From Pantoea sp050157905 (GTDB taxonomy: Bacteria; Pseudomonadota; Gammaproteobacteria; Enterobacterales; Enterobacteriaceae): DNA of 64,000 nucleotides. Shown piece by piece: positions 54,350 through 63,045 of this stretch. The stretch lies in the NCBI RefSeq assembly GCF_050157905.1, contig NZ_JBKIWZ010000001.1:3100001-3164000 (forward strand). The letters are read 5' to 3'. The notes under the pieces are model-generated. The model was not told the DNA's origin. It made no database searches and saw only the letters and a list, made by a program, of their open reading frames with translations. Positions within the stretch are counted from its first letter, which is position 1. The number at the start of each line of letters is the position of its first letter. Both the position numbers and the translations under genes were made by a program.

Positions 54350-55253
54350 TTTTTTAAATCCCCGTTATCGCCATATCAGAGCGCGCCATAACCTGTCCTA
54401 TTCAAATCAGGAAGTGCAGGGTACGGTGCCGGTCACCTCTGTCGTCATCCCCTGTACCGGCGCGGACTATATCGAAGAAGCGCTGCTCAGCGCCGATTTT
54501 GCAGTGCGCTTTGCGACCCAGGCCAACGAGATTGTGATTGTCAGCGATCAGCCCGCTCACGCATTTGGCAGCCTGCCGGCGAAAACCCGTGTGGTAACGC
54601 TGGATGTTCCGCACCGGGAAGCGTCCTATCGCTACAAACAGATCTACCGCAGCCGGTTAATCAAGCTGCAGGCTCCTCTGCAGGCAGAGGGTGACGGCAT
54701 TCTGATGATCGATTCTGACCTTAATCTGCTTAAGATGCCGGAGATCATGATGAAGCCGGGCCATCTCTACTCCAGTTTCCGTCAGGGAAAAATGATTGCC
54801 AAACTGGCGGAGGCACCGGCAGAGGCGATCCCCGCCTACTATCCGCACAGCATCCGGCCTTATCTGGTGGATCACGTTAACGGGGCTTACCTGGCGGCCA
54901 CCCGCGACGTCTGGCAGCGCATTTCACCGCTGTGGCTGACGCTGTTTAATGACACCTGGAATCTGATGAACGACAGCCAGCCACCCACTGACCAGCTGCC
55001 GCTCGCGGTGCTGCTGGACATGCTGGATATCAAAACCGTTAATCTGGGCGAATGGGCTAACTGGCCGGTCTCGAAAAAAATTGGCGGCCAGTCGGCGGTG
55101 ATCCCGCTTGACGTGGTGGGCGCGCATGGCGGCTTCCCGCTGTCGGAGTGGCAGAAATACCTTGCCGACCCGCGACAGCCGCTGAACTTCAAAGGTCAGG
55201 ACTACACACGCAAAGTGCGTTACCTGACCGACGAAGAGAAGAAGCAGCGCTGA
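54342..55253 (+). CDS. predicted GT-A-like glycosyltransferase, specificity unknown
   Basis: Protein of 303 residues. The start at 54342 overlaps the preceding GT4 gene by 8 bp. It has a GT-A-like beginning (VTSVVIPCTGADYIEEALLS) and a DxD-like DSDLNLLKMPE, plus HVNGAYLAATRDVW and VVGAHGGFPLSEWQKY. No signal peptide or membrane helix is seen. I do not recognise the family by name, so the enzymatic call rests on the fold-like pattern and on its partner gene. The two genes are probably a transferred or lineage-specific pair in the LPS region. Confidence 0.7.
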   Translation: MLNFLNPRYRHIRARHNLSYSNQEVQGTVPVTSVVIPCTGADYIEEALLSADFAVRFATQANEIVIVSDQPAHAFGSLPAKTRVVTLDVPHREASYRYKQIYRSRLIKLQAPLQAEGDGILMIDSDLNLLKMPEIMMKPGHLYSSFRQGKMIAKLAEAPAEAIPAYYPHSIRPYLVDHVNGAYLAATRDVWQRISPLWLTLFNDTWNLMNDSQPPTDQLPLAVLLDMLDIKTVNLGEWANWPVSKKIGGQSAVIPLDVVGAHGGFPLSEWQKYLADPRQPLNFKGQDYTRKVRYLTDEEKKQR

Positions 55254-55257
55254 GCAG

Positions 55258-55277
55258 GCGGCCGCCCCGGCGGCCGC
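55258..55277. terminator. GC-rich palindrome between the transferase gene and tdh
   Basis: GCGGCCGCC-CC-GGCGGCCGC, a perfect 20-bp palindrome just after the stop at 55253 and just before the tdh stop at 55282. There is no T run on either side, so it is a possible bidirectional mRNA end rather than a standard terminator. Confidence 0.5.
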
Positions 55278-55281
55278 TGCG

Positions 55282-56310
55282 TTAGTCCCAGTTCAGTATC
55301 ACTTTTCCCGAACGCCCTGAACGCATCTCGTCAAAACCCTGCTGGAAATCATCAATCCCGAAACGATGGGTAATGATCGGGGTTAAATCGAGGCCGGACT
55401 GAATCAGCGCCGCCATTTTGTACCAGGTTTCAAACATCTCCCGGCCATAAATCCCTTTGATAAAGAGTCCCTTGAAGATTACCTGATTCCAGTCGATCGC
55501 CATTTCACCCGGCGGGATGCCAAGCAGGGCAATCCGTCCACCGTGATTCATCACCTCCAGCAGCGCACGGAAAGCAGGCGGCGCGCCGGACATCTCCAGC
55601 CCGACATCAAACCCTTCGGTCATGCCCAGCGCGTGCATCACATCATGCAGATCTTCATGCGCCACATTGACCGCGCGGGTGACCCCCATTTTTCTCGCCA
55701 GCTCCAGACGGTATTCGTTGATATCCGTGATCACCACGTTGCGTGCGCCGACGTGGCGACAGATGGCGGCGGCCATGATCCCGATTGGCCCTGCACCGGA
55801 GATCAGCACATCCTCACCGACCAGATCGAAGGAAAGAGCCGTATGCACCGCGTTGCCGAACGGATCGAAAATGGCCGCCAGCTCGTCGGAAATGTTGTCG
55901 GGAATTTTAAATGCGTTAAACGCCGGGATAACCAGATATTCCGCGAAGCAGCCCTGGCGATTTACGCCGACCCCGACACTGTTACGGCACAGATGCGTGC
56001 GTCCGGCACGGCAGTTGCGGCAATGTCCGCAGGTGATGTGTCCCTCGCCCGACACCCGATCACCCACAGTGAAGCCGTTTACCTCCTGCCCGACAGCGAC
56101 CACCTCACCGACATATTCATGACCCACAATCATGGGCACCGGAATGGTTTTACGCGACCAGTCATCCCAGTTATAGATGTGTACGTCGGTTCCGCATATA
56201 GCGGTCTTACGGATCCTGATCAGCAGATCGTTGTGCCCTGGCTCAGGCACCGGCGCATCGTTCACCATCCAGATGCCCGCTTCCTTCTTCAGTTTGGCGA
56301 GTGCTTTCAT
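55282..56310 (-). CDS. tdh: L-threonine 3-dehydrogenase
   Basis: Zinc alcohol dehydrogenase-family enzyme oxidising threonine to 2-amino-3-ketobutyrate. The ATG at 56310 (MKALAKLKKEAGIWM) gives 342 residues (E. coli 341). Catalytic zinc region AICGTDVHIYNWDDW and GHEYVGEVV, structural zinc cysteines in CGHCRNCRAGRTHLC, and NAD loop GAGPIGIMAAA are intact. It is second gene of kbl-tdh, 10 bp after kbl. Confidence 0.97.
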   Translation of the reverse strand: MKALAKLKKEAGIWMVNDAPVPEPGHNDLLIRIRKTAICGTDVHIYNWDDWSRKTIPVPMIVGHEYVGEVVAVGQEVNGFTVGDRVSGEGHITCGHCRNCRAGRTHLCRNSVGVGVNRQGCFAEYLVIPAFNAFKIPDNISDELAAIFDPFGNAVHTALSFDLVGEDVLISGAGPIGIMAAAICRHVGARNVVITDINEYRLELARKMGVTRAVNVAHEDLHDVMHALGMTEGFDVGLEMSGAPPAFRALLEVMNHGGRIALLGIPPGEMAIDWNQVIFKGLFIKGIYGREMFETWYKMAALIQSGLDLTPIITHRFGIDDFQQGFDEMRSGRSGKVILNWD

Positions 56311-56320
56311 AACCGACTCC

Positions 56321-57517
56321 TCAGGCAATGACGCCCAGTTGTTTGCCGATGCGGGTAAAGGCCGCGACCGCACGTTCCAGCTGCTGCTGAGTGTGCGCCG
56401 CCGAGATTTGGGTGCGAATGCGTGCCTGACCTTTCGGCACCACCGGATAGAAGAACCCGGTCACGTAGATCCCCTCCTGTTGCAGCAGGCGGGCAAATTC
56501 CTGAGCGACTTGCGCCTCTCCCAGCATCACCGGGATAATCGCGTGATCGGCGCCAGCCAGGGTAAAGCCTGCCGCCGTCATCTGCTCGCGAAAGAAGCGT
56601 GCATTATCCCACAGGCGCTGACGCAGCCCGTCGCCTTCGCTGAGCAGATCCAGCACCCGCAGCGAGGCGGCAACGATGGCAGGTGCCAGCGAATTGGAGA
56701 ACAGATAGGGACGGGAGCGCTGGCGCAGCCACTCCACCACTTCGGCTTTCGCGGCCGTATAACCGCCGGACGCGCCACCCAGCGCCTTGCCCAGCGTTCC
56801 GGTAATGATGTCGACCCGGCCCATGACATCGCAATATTCATGGGTGCCGCGTCCGCTACTCCCGACAAAGCCCACCGCATGAGAGTCATCGACCATGACC
56901 AACGCAGAAAACTCATCAGCCAGATCGCAGATGGCGGGCAGATTAGCGATCACGCCATCCATGGAGAAGACGCCATCAGTAGCAATCAGAATATGGCGTG
57001 CGCCGTTGTCGCGCGCCGTCTGCAGCGCCGCCCGCAGCCCGGTCATATCGTTATTGGCGTAGCGGTAGCGCTGCGCTTTGCACAGCCGGACGCCATCGAT
57101 GATAGAAGCGTGATTGAGCGCATCAGAGATCACCGCATCCTGCGCATCCAGCAGCGTTTCAAACAGCCCGCCATTGGCGTCGAAACAGGAGGAGTAGAGA
57201 ATCGCATCCTCCATGCCGAGAAATTCAGCCAGCCGCTTCTCCAGCTGCTTATGACTGTCCTGCGTGCCGCAGATAAAGCGCACCGACGCCATGCCAAAAC
57301 CGTGCGAATCCATCCCCTCTTTCGCCGCCTGAATCAGCGCCGGATGGTTTGCCAGCCCTAAATAGTTATTGGCGCAGAAGTTAATCACTGCCGGGTCGTC
57401 GCCCACCGCGATCGCCGTCTGCTGGGCAGAGGTGATGATCCGCTCCTGCTTAAACAATCCTTCCTGACGTGCATCATCAAGCTGCTGACGAAGTTGTTGA
57501 TAAAATTGCGCAGACAT
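56321..57517 (-). CDS. kbl: 2-amino-3-ketobutyrate CoA ligase (glycine C-acetyltransferase)
   Basis: PLP enzyme that splits the Tdh product with CoA to glycine and acetyl-CoA. The ATG at 57517 gives 398 residues, equal to E. coli; an ATG one codon earlier (57520) is equally close to AGGAG. The PLP lysine is in TGTLGKALGGASGGY; ISDALNHASIIDGVR and VMVDDSHAVGFVG are conserved. Divergent from hldD. Confidence 0.97.
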   Translation of the reverse strand: MSAQFYQQLRQQLDDARQEGLFKQERIITSAQQTAIAVGDDPAVINFCANNYLGLANHPALIQAAKEGMDSHGFGMASVRFICGTQDSHKQLEKRLAEFLGMEDAILYSSCFDANGGLFETLLDAQDAVISDALNHASIIDGVRLCKAQRYRYANNDMTGLRAALQTARDNGARHILIATDGVFSMDGVIANLPAICDLADEFSALVMVDDSHAVGFVGSSGRGTHEYCDVMGRVDIITGTLGKALGGASGGYTAAKAEVVEWLRQRSRPYLFSNSLAPAIVAASLRVLDLLSEGDGLRQRLWDNARFFREQMTAAGFTLAGADHAIIPVMLGEAQVAQEFARLLQQEGIYVTGFFYPVVPKGQARIRTQISAAHTQQQLERAVAAFTRIGKQLGVIA

Positions 57518-57705
57518 CATTGCTCTCCTGAGATGGCAAAAATCTGGCATATCTTACTGAACAGACTGCATCTTCACGACAAATCGCCCAACAGAATGTC
57601 ATTTTTGCAGCATAGTTCACGCCGCGAGGAGAGATATACAAAGCGTTACAGAGTCATCTGGCTGCCTGCACCCGGATGAAATGTTATGATGTGAGGTATT
57701 CGTGC

Positions 57706-57724
57706 GTGAAACCTCCTGTTTCAC
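57706..57724 (+). other. small hairpin in the hldD leader
   Basis: GTGAAAC-CTCCT-GTTTCAC, a perfect 7-bp stem whose loop CTCCT is the complement of an AGGAG ribosome site. It is 23 bp upstream of hldD. A -10-like TATGAT lies at 57685-57690. Whether the loop pairs with the hldD ribosome site (GAAGG) is speculative. Confidence 0.5.
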
Positions 57725-57747
57725 CCTACAACATTGAAGGTAACAAC

Positions 57748-58680
57748 ATGATTATCGTAACTGGCGGCGCGGGCATGATTGGCAGCAACATCGTCAAAGC
57801 GCTGAACAAACGCGGTCACACCGACATTCTGGTCGTGGATAATCTGAAGGATGGCACCAAGTTTGCCAATTTAGTCGACCTTGATATCGTCGATTACATG
57901 GATAAAGAAGAGTTTCTGATTAGCGTGATGGCGGGCGACGATTTAGGCCCGATCGAAGCAGTGTTCCACGAAGGCGCCTGCTCCGCCACCACCGAGTGGG
58001 ATGGCAAGTACATGATGGAAAACAACTATCAGTACTCCAAAGAGCTGCTGCACTTCTGCCTTGAGCGCGAGATCCCTTTCCTCTACGCCTCTTCTGCGGC
58101 GACCTACGGTGGACGCAACGACCATTTCATCGAAGCGCGTCAGTATGAGCAGCCGCTGAATGTTTACGGCTACTCCAAAATGCTGTTCGACCACTATGTC
58201 CGTCAGATGCTGCCGGAAGCGAACTCGCCGGTATGCGGCTTCCGCTATTTCAACGTCTATGGCCCACGCGAAGGCCATAAAGGCAGCATGGCCAGCGTGG
58301 CTTTCCATCTGAACACGCAGATCAGCAGCGGTGAAAACCCAAAACTGTTCGAAGGCAGCGAGGGCTTTAAGCGCGACTTTATCCACGTCGACGATGTGGC
58401 CGAAGTGAATCTGTGGTGCTGGGAAAATAACATCTCCGGTATCTATAACTGTGGTACAGGCCGCGCTGAGTCCTTCCAGGAAGTGGCTGACGCGGTGCTG
58501 AATTTCCATCAGAAAGGTCAGATTGAGTACATCCCGTTCCCGGAAAAACTCAAAGGCCGTTATCAGGCCTATACCCAGGCCGATCTCACGAAATTGCGTG
58601 CTGCCGGCTATGACAAACCCTTTAAAACGGTGGCGCAGGGCGTCGCTGAATATATGGTCTGGCTGAACCGCAACGCATAA
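57748..58680 (+). CDS. hldD: ADP-L-glycero-D-manno-heptose 6-epimerase HldD
   Basis: Last enzyme of ADP-heptose synthesis for the LPS inner core. The start at 57748 (MIIVTGGAGMIGSNIVKAL) gives 310 residues, as in E. coli HldD (RfaD). The NADP loop GGAGMIGSN has Met where E. coli has Phe. The catalytic YxxxK is in NVYGYSKMLFD; ATYGGRNDHFIE and RYFNVYGPREGHKGSMASV are conserved. It leads the hldD-waaF-waaC run, 17 bp before waaF. Confidence 0.97.
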   Translation: MIIVTGGAGMIGSNIVKALNKRGHTDILVVDNLKDGTKFANLVDLDIVDYMDKEEFLISVMAGDDLGPIEAVFHEGACSATTEWDGKYMMENNYQYSKELLHFCLEREIPFLYASSAATYGGRNDHFIEARQYEQPLNVYGYSKMLFDHYVRQMLPEANSPVCGFRYFNVYGPREGHKGSMASVAFHLNTQISSGENPKLFEGSEGFKRDFIHVDDVAEVNLWCWENNISGIYNCGTGRAESFQEVADAVLNFHQKGQIEYIPFPEKLKGRYQAYTQADLTKLRAAGYDKPFKTVAQGVAEYMVWLNRNA

Positions 58681-58697
58681 AGGAAGCTGCTCCGGCG

Positions 58698-59753
58698 ATG
58701 AAAATTCTGGTAATCGGCCCGTCGTGGGTCGGCGATATGATGATGTCGCAAAGTCTCTATCGCACCCTCAAAGCCGAACATCCCGATGCGGTGATCGATG
58801 TGATGGCACCGGCCTGGTGCCGTCCGCTACTGTCACGCATGCCGGAGGTCAATCAGGCGCTGGCCATGCCACTCGGTCATGGCGCGCTGGAAATTGGCGA
58901 GCGTCGCCGGCTGGGAAAAATGCTGCGCGCCAGCCATTACGACCGGGCCTATGTGCTGCCTAACTCCTTCAAATCGGCGCTGGTGCCCTTTTTTGCCGGC
59001 ATCAGACGCCGTGTCGGCTGGCGTGGTGAGATGCGCTACGGCCTGCTGAACGATGTGCGGGTGCTTGACAAGGCGGCTTTTCCGCTGATGGTTGAGCGCT
59101 ATGTTGCGCTGGGCTACGACACACCTGTTGCCTCGGCGGCGCAACTGCCACAGCCGCTGCTGTGGCCAAAACTGCAGGTCGGTGAGCAGGAGATGCGTGA
59201 AACGGCCGCGCAGTTCCGGCTCGCCGCGACCCGCCCGATCATCGGCTTTTGCCCGGGAGCTGAATTTGGCCCGGCCAAACGCTGGCCGCACTATCACTAC
59301 GCTGCGCTGGCCCGTCAGCTGATTGCGGAAAGCTTCCAGATTGTGCTGTTTGGCTCAGGCAAAGATCGCCCGACCGGCGAAGAGATTATCGCGGCGCTGC
59401 CTGAAGAGGCACGCAGCCACTGTCGTAATCTGGCGGGTGAAACCCAGCTGGAGCAGGCGGTCATTCTGCTGGCGTGCTGTCGCGCCGTGGTCAGTAATGA
59501 CTCCGGCCTGATGCACATTGCCGCCGCGCTGGATCGCCCACTGGTGGCGCTCTATGGCCCCAGTAGCCCTGACTTTACGCCGCCGCTGGCGCGTCGGGCG
59601 CGCATTATCCGCCTGATCACCGGCTACCACAAAGTGCGTAAAGGCGATGCCGAACAGGGTTATCATCAGAGCCTGATCGACATCCAGCCAGAGCGCGTCC
59701 ACCAGACACTAAGCGAGCTGCTCGCGCCTCAGGAGGTGCCATGCACGTCCTGA
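58698..59753 (+). CDS. waaF: ADP-heptose:LPS heptosyltransferase II WaaF
   Basis: GT9 enzyme adding the second heptose to the LPS inner core at the inner membrane face. The 351-residue protein begins MKILVIGPSWVGDMMMSQSL, nearly as E. coli WaaF (348), and keeps APAWCRPLLSRMPEVN, CPGAEFGPAKRWP and SNDSGLMHIAAALDRPLVAL. It overlaps waaC by 13 bp, so coupling is likely. Confidence 0.97.
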   Translation: MKILVIGPSWVGDMMMSQSLYRTLKAEHPDAVIDVMAPAWCRPLLSRMPEVNQALAMPLGHGALEIGERRRLGKMLRASHYDRAYVLPNSFKSALVPFFAGIRRRVGWRGEMRYGLLNDVRVLDKAAFPLMVERYVALGYDTPVASAAQLPQPLLWPKLQVGEQEMRETAAQFRLAATRPIIGFCPGAEFGPAKRWPHYHYAALARQLIAESFQIVLFGSGKDRPTGEEIIAALPEEARSHCRNLAGETQLEQAVILLACCRAVVSNDSGLMHIAAALDRPLVALYGPSSPDFTPPLARRARIIRLITGYHKVRKGDAEQGYHQSLIDIQPERVHQTLSELLAPQEVPCTS

Positions 59754-60718
59754 TCGTAAAAACGTCGTCCATGGGCGATGTGCTGCACTCTCTCCCGGCG
59801 CTGACCGATGCGATGCATGCCCTTCCCGGCATCCGCTTAGACTGGGTGGTGGAAGAGAATTTTGCCCAGATCCCTGGCTGGCATCCCGCCGTCGACAGGG
59901 TACTGCCGGTCGCCATCCGGCGCTGGCGCAAACACTGGTTTGGCAGCCAGCAGCGTGAAGAGCGCGTGCTGTTTAAGCGTGCGTTACAGTCACGGCAGTA
60001 CGATATCGTGATCGATGCGCAGGGGCTGATTAAAAGCGCCGCGCTGGTGACCCGCTTATCCAGAGGGGTAAAGCATGGCCAGGACAGCCGCAGCGCGCGT
60101 GAGCCCTTTGCCAGCTGGTGGTATGACGTCCGCCATGAGGTGAGCAAGCGGCAGCACGCGGTAGAGCGGACGCGCGAACTCTTCGCCAAAAGCCTTGGCT
60201 ATGAAAAGCCGCAGCAGCAGGGCGACTATGCGATCGCCGGGCACTTCCTGCATGATCTGCCCGCCGATGCGCACCATTACCTGGTCTTTTTGCATGCCAC
60301 GACGCGGGATAATAAGCACTGGCCGGAATCACACTGGCGACAGCTGATTGCCCTGATGCAGCCCAGCGGGCTGCGGGTGAAGCTGCCCTGGGGGGCCGAG
60401 CATGAGCATCAGCGTGCGCTGCGCCTGGCGGACGGATTTGCGCATGTCGATGTGTTGCCAAAACTGACGCTGGAGGCAGTTGCCCGGCAGCTGGCAGGCG
60501 CCCGGGCGGTGGTCTCTGTCGATACCGGCCTGAGCCATCTGACCGCGGCGCTGGATCGCCCCAACCTCACGCTATATGGCCCGACCGACCCCGGACTGAT
60601 TGGCGGTTACGGGCAGAATCAGCAGGCTCTGAGCGCCCCGAACCATAATCTGGCAGAGCTGATGGCCGACACGGTCGCAGAGAGACTGCAGGCCGTTATC
60701 ACGGAAAACATGCCATGA
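59741..60718 (+). CDS. waaC: ADP-heptose:LPS heptosyltransferase I WaaC
   Basis: GT9 enzyme adding the first heptose to Kdo2-lipid A. The 325-residue protein begins MHVLIVKTSSMGDVLHSLPA with the acceptor-binding motif, and has VIDAQGLIKSAALVTRL, FLHATTRDNKHWPESHW and VDTGLSHLTAALDRPNLTLYGPT in overlapping parts. It overlaps waaF at its start (13 bp) and the next GT9 gene at its end (ATGA). Confidence 0.97.
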   Translation: MHVLIVKTSSMGDVLHSLPALTDAMHALPGIRLDWVVEENFAQIPGWHPAVDRVLPVAIRRWRKHWFGSQQREERVLFKRALQSRQYDIVIDAQGLIKSAALVTRLSRGVKHGQDSRSAREPFASWWYDVRHEVSKRQHAVERTRELFAKSLGYEKPQQQGDYAIAGHFLHDLPADAHHYLVFLHATTRDNKHWPESHWRQLIALMQPSGLRVKLPWGAEHEHQRALRLADGFAHVDVLPKLTLEAVARQLAGARAVVSVDTGLSHLTAALDRPNLTLYGPTDPGLIGGYGQNQQALSAPNHNLAELMADTVAERLQAVITENMP

Positions 60719-61791
60719 ACTATGTGCTGATCTATCTGTTACTGGTACCTTTTCGGGCGCTGATGCGGCTGTTTTATCGCCCGACCGGACGCAGCTTAAT
60801 TATCCAGACGGCGAAGATTGGGGACTTTATTAATATCACCCCGATGCTGCGCGCGCTGGGTCAGTCTGAGCTGCTGATCAGCAAAGCGGTGGAGCCGCTG
60901 GTGCGTCATGACGACACGGTCAGCCGCTATTTTCTGATGGAGGAGGCGAAGCGCAGCTTTTTTGCCAAACTGAAGCTGGCGTTCACCCTGATGAACCGCT
61001 ATGACAACGTTTATCTGGTGCAGCCAAACAGCGTGAACCTGTTTTTTGCCGCGTTATGTAATGCGCCCAACCGGCAGTTTCTGCGTACCTATGTGCGCAA
61101 ATCCTACCATTCGACTTTCTATCGCCGGGCCAGCGGCATTGTCGAACACACGAAAACAGATTTAACACTCGACAGTTACCTGAAGCTTATCAACCGCGAC
61201 TATCGCCATACCGATTTTCCCAAGCATGCGACCTCGCCGCTCTGGCAGCCGCCTGCACCGCCCACCGTATTACTGAACCCACGCAGCGGCATTAAAATCG
61301 GCATCAGCATTTCTGCCGGTAACCGGGCTAAAACCATTCCGGCTGCCGTCTGGCAGCAGCTGATGGATTCGCTGTCTGATCTGCCCTGCACCTTTTATGT
61401 CTTTGGCCCGCCTGCTGAGCAGCCGTGGCTGGATGAATTACTGAACCTGACCGGGCCGAGAGAAAATATTGTCAGCCTGATTGGAGAGCTCAGGCTGGAA
61501 GCGGTGCCGTGGGCTATCGCACAGATGGATTTCTATATCTCCTCGGACTCTGGCAATGCGTATATTGCCGATGCGCAGCAGGTTCCGGTGATCATGCTTT
61601 ACGGTCCGTGTGAAATCAGAGAACAGCGTCCGGTTAACAATGTGTTGTTCATCGGACCCGATAATATTGCAGCCTCGACGTTCGTTTTTGCCACGCGTTT
61701 TAAGTTTGATCAGCCGGCTGAAAAATTATTCGGGCTGGATGGCGAGAAACTGACTAGAATACAAACGTTTATTACTCATAATCTGGAATAG
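60715..61791 (+). CDS. GT9-family (heptosyltransferase-like) LPS core transferase
   Basis: Protein of 358 residues with a hydrophobic start (MNYVLIYLLLVPFRALMRLF) and GT9 features: TAKIGDFINITPMLRALG near the N-terminus, the glycine-serine motif ISISAGNRAKTIP, and SSDSGNAYIADAQQVPVIML followed by YGP. It is more divergent than WaaC or WaaF and I cannot equate it with WaaQ. The start overlaps waaC by 4 bp, so it is part of the same operon. Likely role: adding a further sugar, possibly heptose, to the core. Confidence 0.83.
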   Translation: MNYVLIYLLLVPFRALMRLFYRPTGRSLIIQTAKIGDFINITPMLRALGQSELLISKAVEPLVRHDDTVSRYFLMEEAKRSFFAKLKLAFTLMNRYDNVYLVQPNSVNLFFAALCNAPNRQFLRTYVRKSYHSTFYRRASGIVEHTKTDLTLDSYLKLINRDYRHTDFPKHATSPLWQPPAPPTVLLNPRSGIKIGISISAGNRAKTIPAAVWQQLMDSLSDLPCTFYVFGPPAEQPWLDELLNLTGPRENIVSLIGELRLEAVPWAIAQMDFYISSDSGNAYIADAQQVPVIMLYGPCEIREQRPVNNVLFIGPDNIAASTFVFATRFKFDQPAEKLFGLDGEKLTRIQTFITHNLE

Positions 61792-61800
61792 TGAAGCGTA

Positions 61801-62804
61801 ATGGCCATTACCCCTCTTGCTGATGCCGTTCAGCAAAGTCAGCTGCTGGTGAACACGCTTGCTGACATGGATGATAATCCGGTTCATGTTGCGTTTGGCA
61901 TCAACCATGCTTACGCGCGTGGTCTGGGCATTACGCTGTTTTCACTTCTTTGCCATCATCCCGATACCGCTTTCCACGCCCACGTTTTTTCCGATTCGCT
62001 GCGCGAAGAGGATGTGGAAAAGCTGCGCGAGCTGGCGAGCGGTCATCGCCTGGCGATTACGCTGCATATCTTCAATAGCGCATGGGTTGATCAACTGCCT
62101 GCGGTGGGACGCTATCCCAAAAGCATTCACTACCGCTTCCTGATTCCGGAAACCGTGGCGCGCTACAGCGATCGGGTGATTTATATTGATGCCGACACGC
62201 TGGTTGTCGGGGATTATTCGCCGCTGTTTACGCTGGATATCACCGACTACACGCTGGCGGCCTGCAATGACACGCCGCGGGCGCGGCAGAACCAGTGCGC
62301 ACGGCTGGGGCTGACGCATCATCACTATTTCAACTCCGGCTTTATGCTGATTAATATTCCACGCTGGCTCGACAGGCAGACCACCACGCGCATTACTGAC
62401 GTGCTGGTGACGCGGGGAGCCGGATTTGGTTTCCCCGACCAGGATGCGCTGAATATCGTGCTGGAGGAAGAGACGCTGATCCTGCCCGATCGCTATAACC
62501 ATATCTATGACATCATTGCCAACAAAGTCTGGGACCACTCCGGCGTACCCGACGACACCGTGATGATTCATTACACCGGCAAATGCAAACCCTGGCATGC
62601 CTGGGGGGCAGCGATCTTTCCCGGCTCTACTTCAGTTACTACCAGCGTTCGCCGTGGGCCACAGAGCCGCTTGATGCCCCCCGGCATTACAAAGAGATAA
62701 AACGATTTGCCCGCATAAAGTGGCATCAGAGACAGTATGCCGAAAGCATGAGCTGGATGATGAAATATGTCAGGCTTAAGTTTTTTAATCCGCGTCAGCC
62801 ATAA
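61801..62804 (+). pseudogene. GT8-family LPS glycosyltransferase (WaaO/WaaI-like), frameshifted near the C-terminus
   Basis: The frame from 61801 encodes a GT8 transferase: HVAFGINHAYARGLGITLFS, the DxD motif in VIYIDADTLVVGDYSPLF, FNSGFMLINIPRW, FPDQDALNIVLEE and HYTGKCKPWHAWG. After the G run at 62603-62608 it goes to an unrelated tail and stops at 62700. The normal continuation (GGSDLSRLYFSYYQRSPWA, then FFNPRQP) is in the next frame and stops at 62804. One more G in the run gives a 334-residue protein, close to E. coli WaaO. The loss removes most of the small C-terminal domain; true mutation, slippage switching and sequence error are all possible. Confidence 0.87.
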
Positions 62805-62921
62805 CGCCTGCAACGCCGGGACAGGCAGGCTGCTGGCGTAATGCGCGGCCGGCCTGCGCCATCCGACTGCGTAAAAAAAACGCATGTAACACACGCTGAA
62901 GGCCGTGCGTGGCTTTTTAAT

Positions 62922-62950
62922 AAAGCAGGCAGGCCAGCCCGTTCTATAAT
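62922..62950 (+). promoter_or_regulatory. candidate promoter of the waaH-like gene
   Basis: A perfect TATAAT at 62945-62950 sits about 95 bp before the waaH-like start, in a 241-bp gap. No good -35 is seen at the right distance, so the call is weak. A rough GGCC/GGC hairpin with TTTTTAA (about 62899-62920) just before it may end the waa operon. Confidence 0.4.
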
Positions 62951-63045
62951 CGCGACATTCCTGTTTTCATTCTGCTGATCTGGACATGATTTATGACGAG
63001 GCAACGCCCTTTCGCAGTGAATACCACGCAGGCGCAGAGAGTGTC

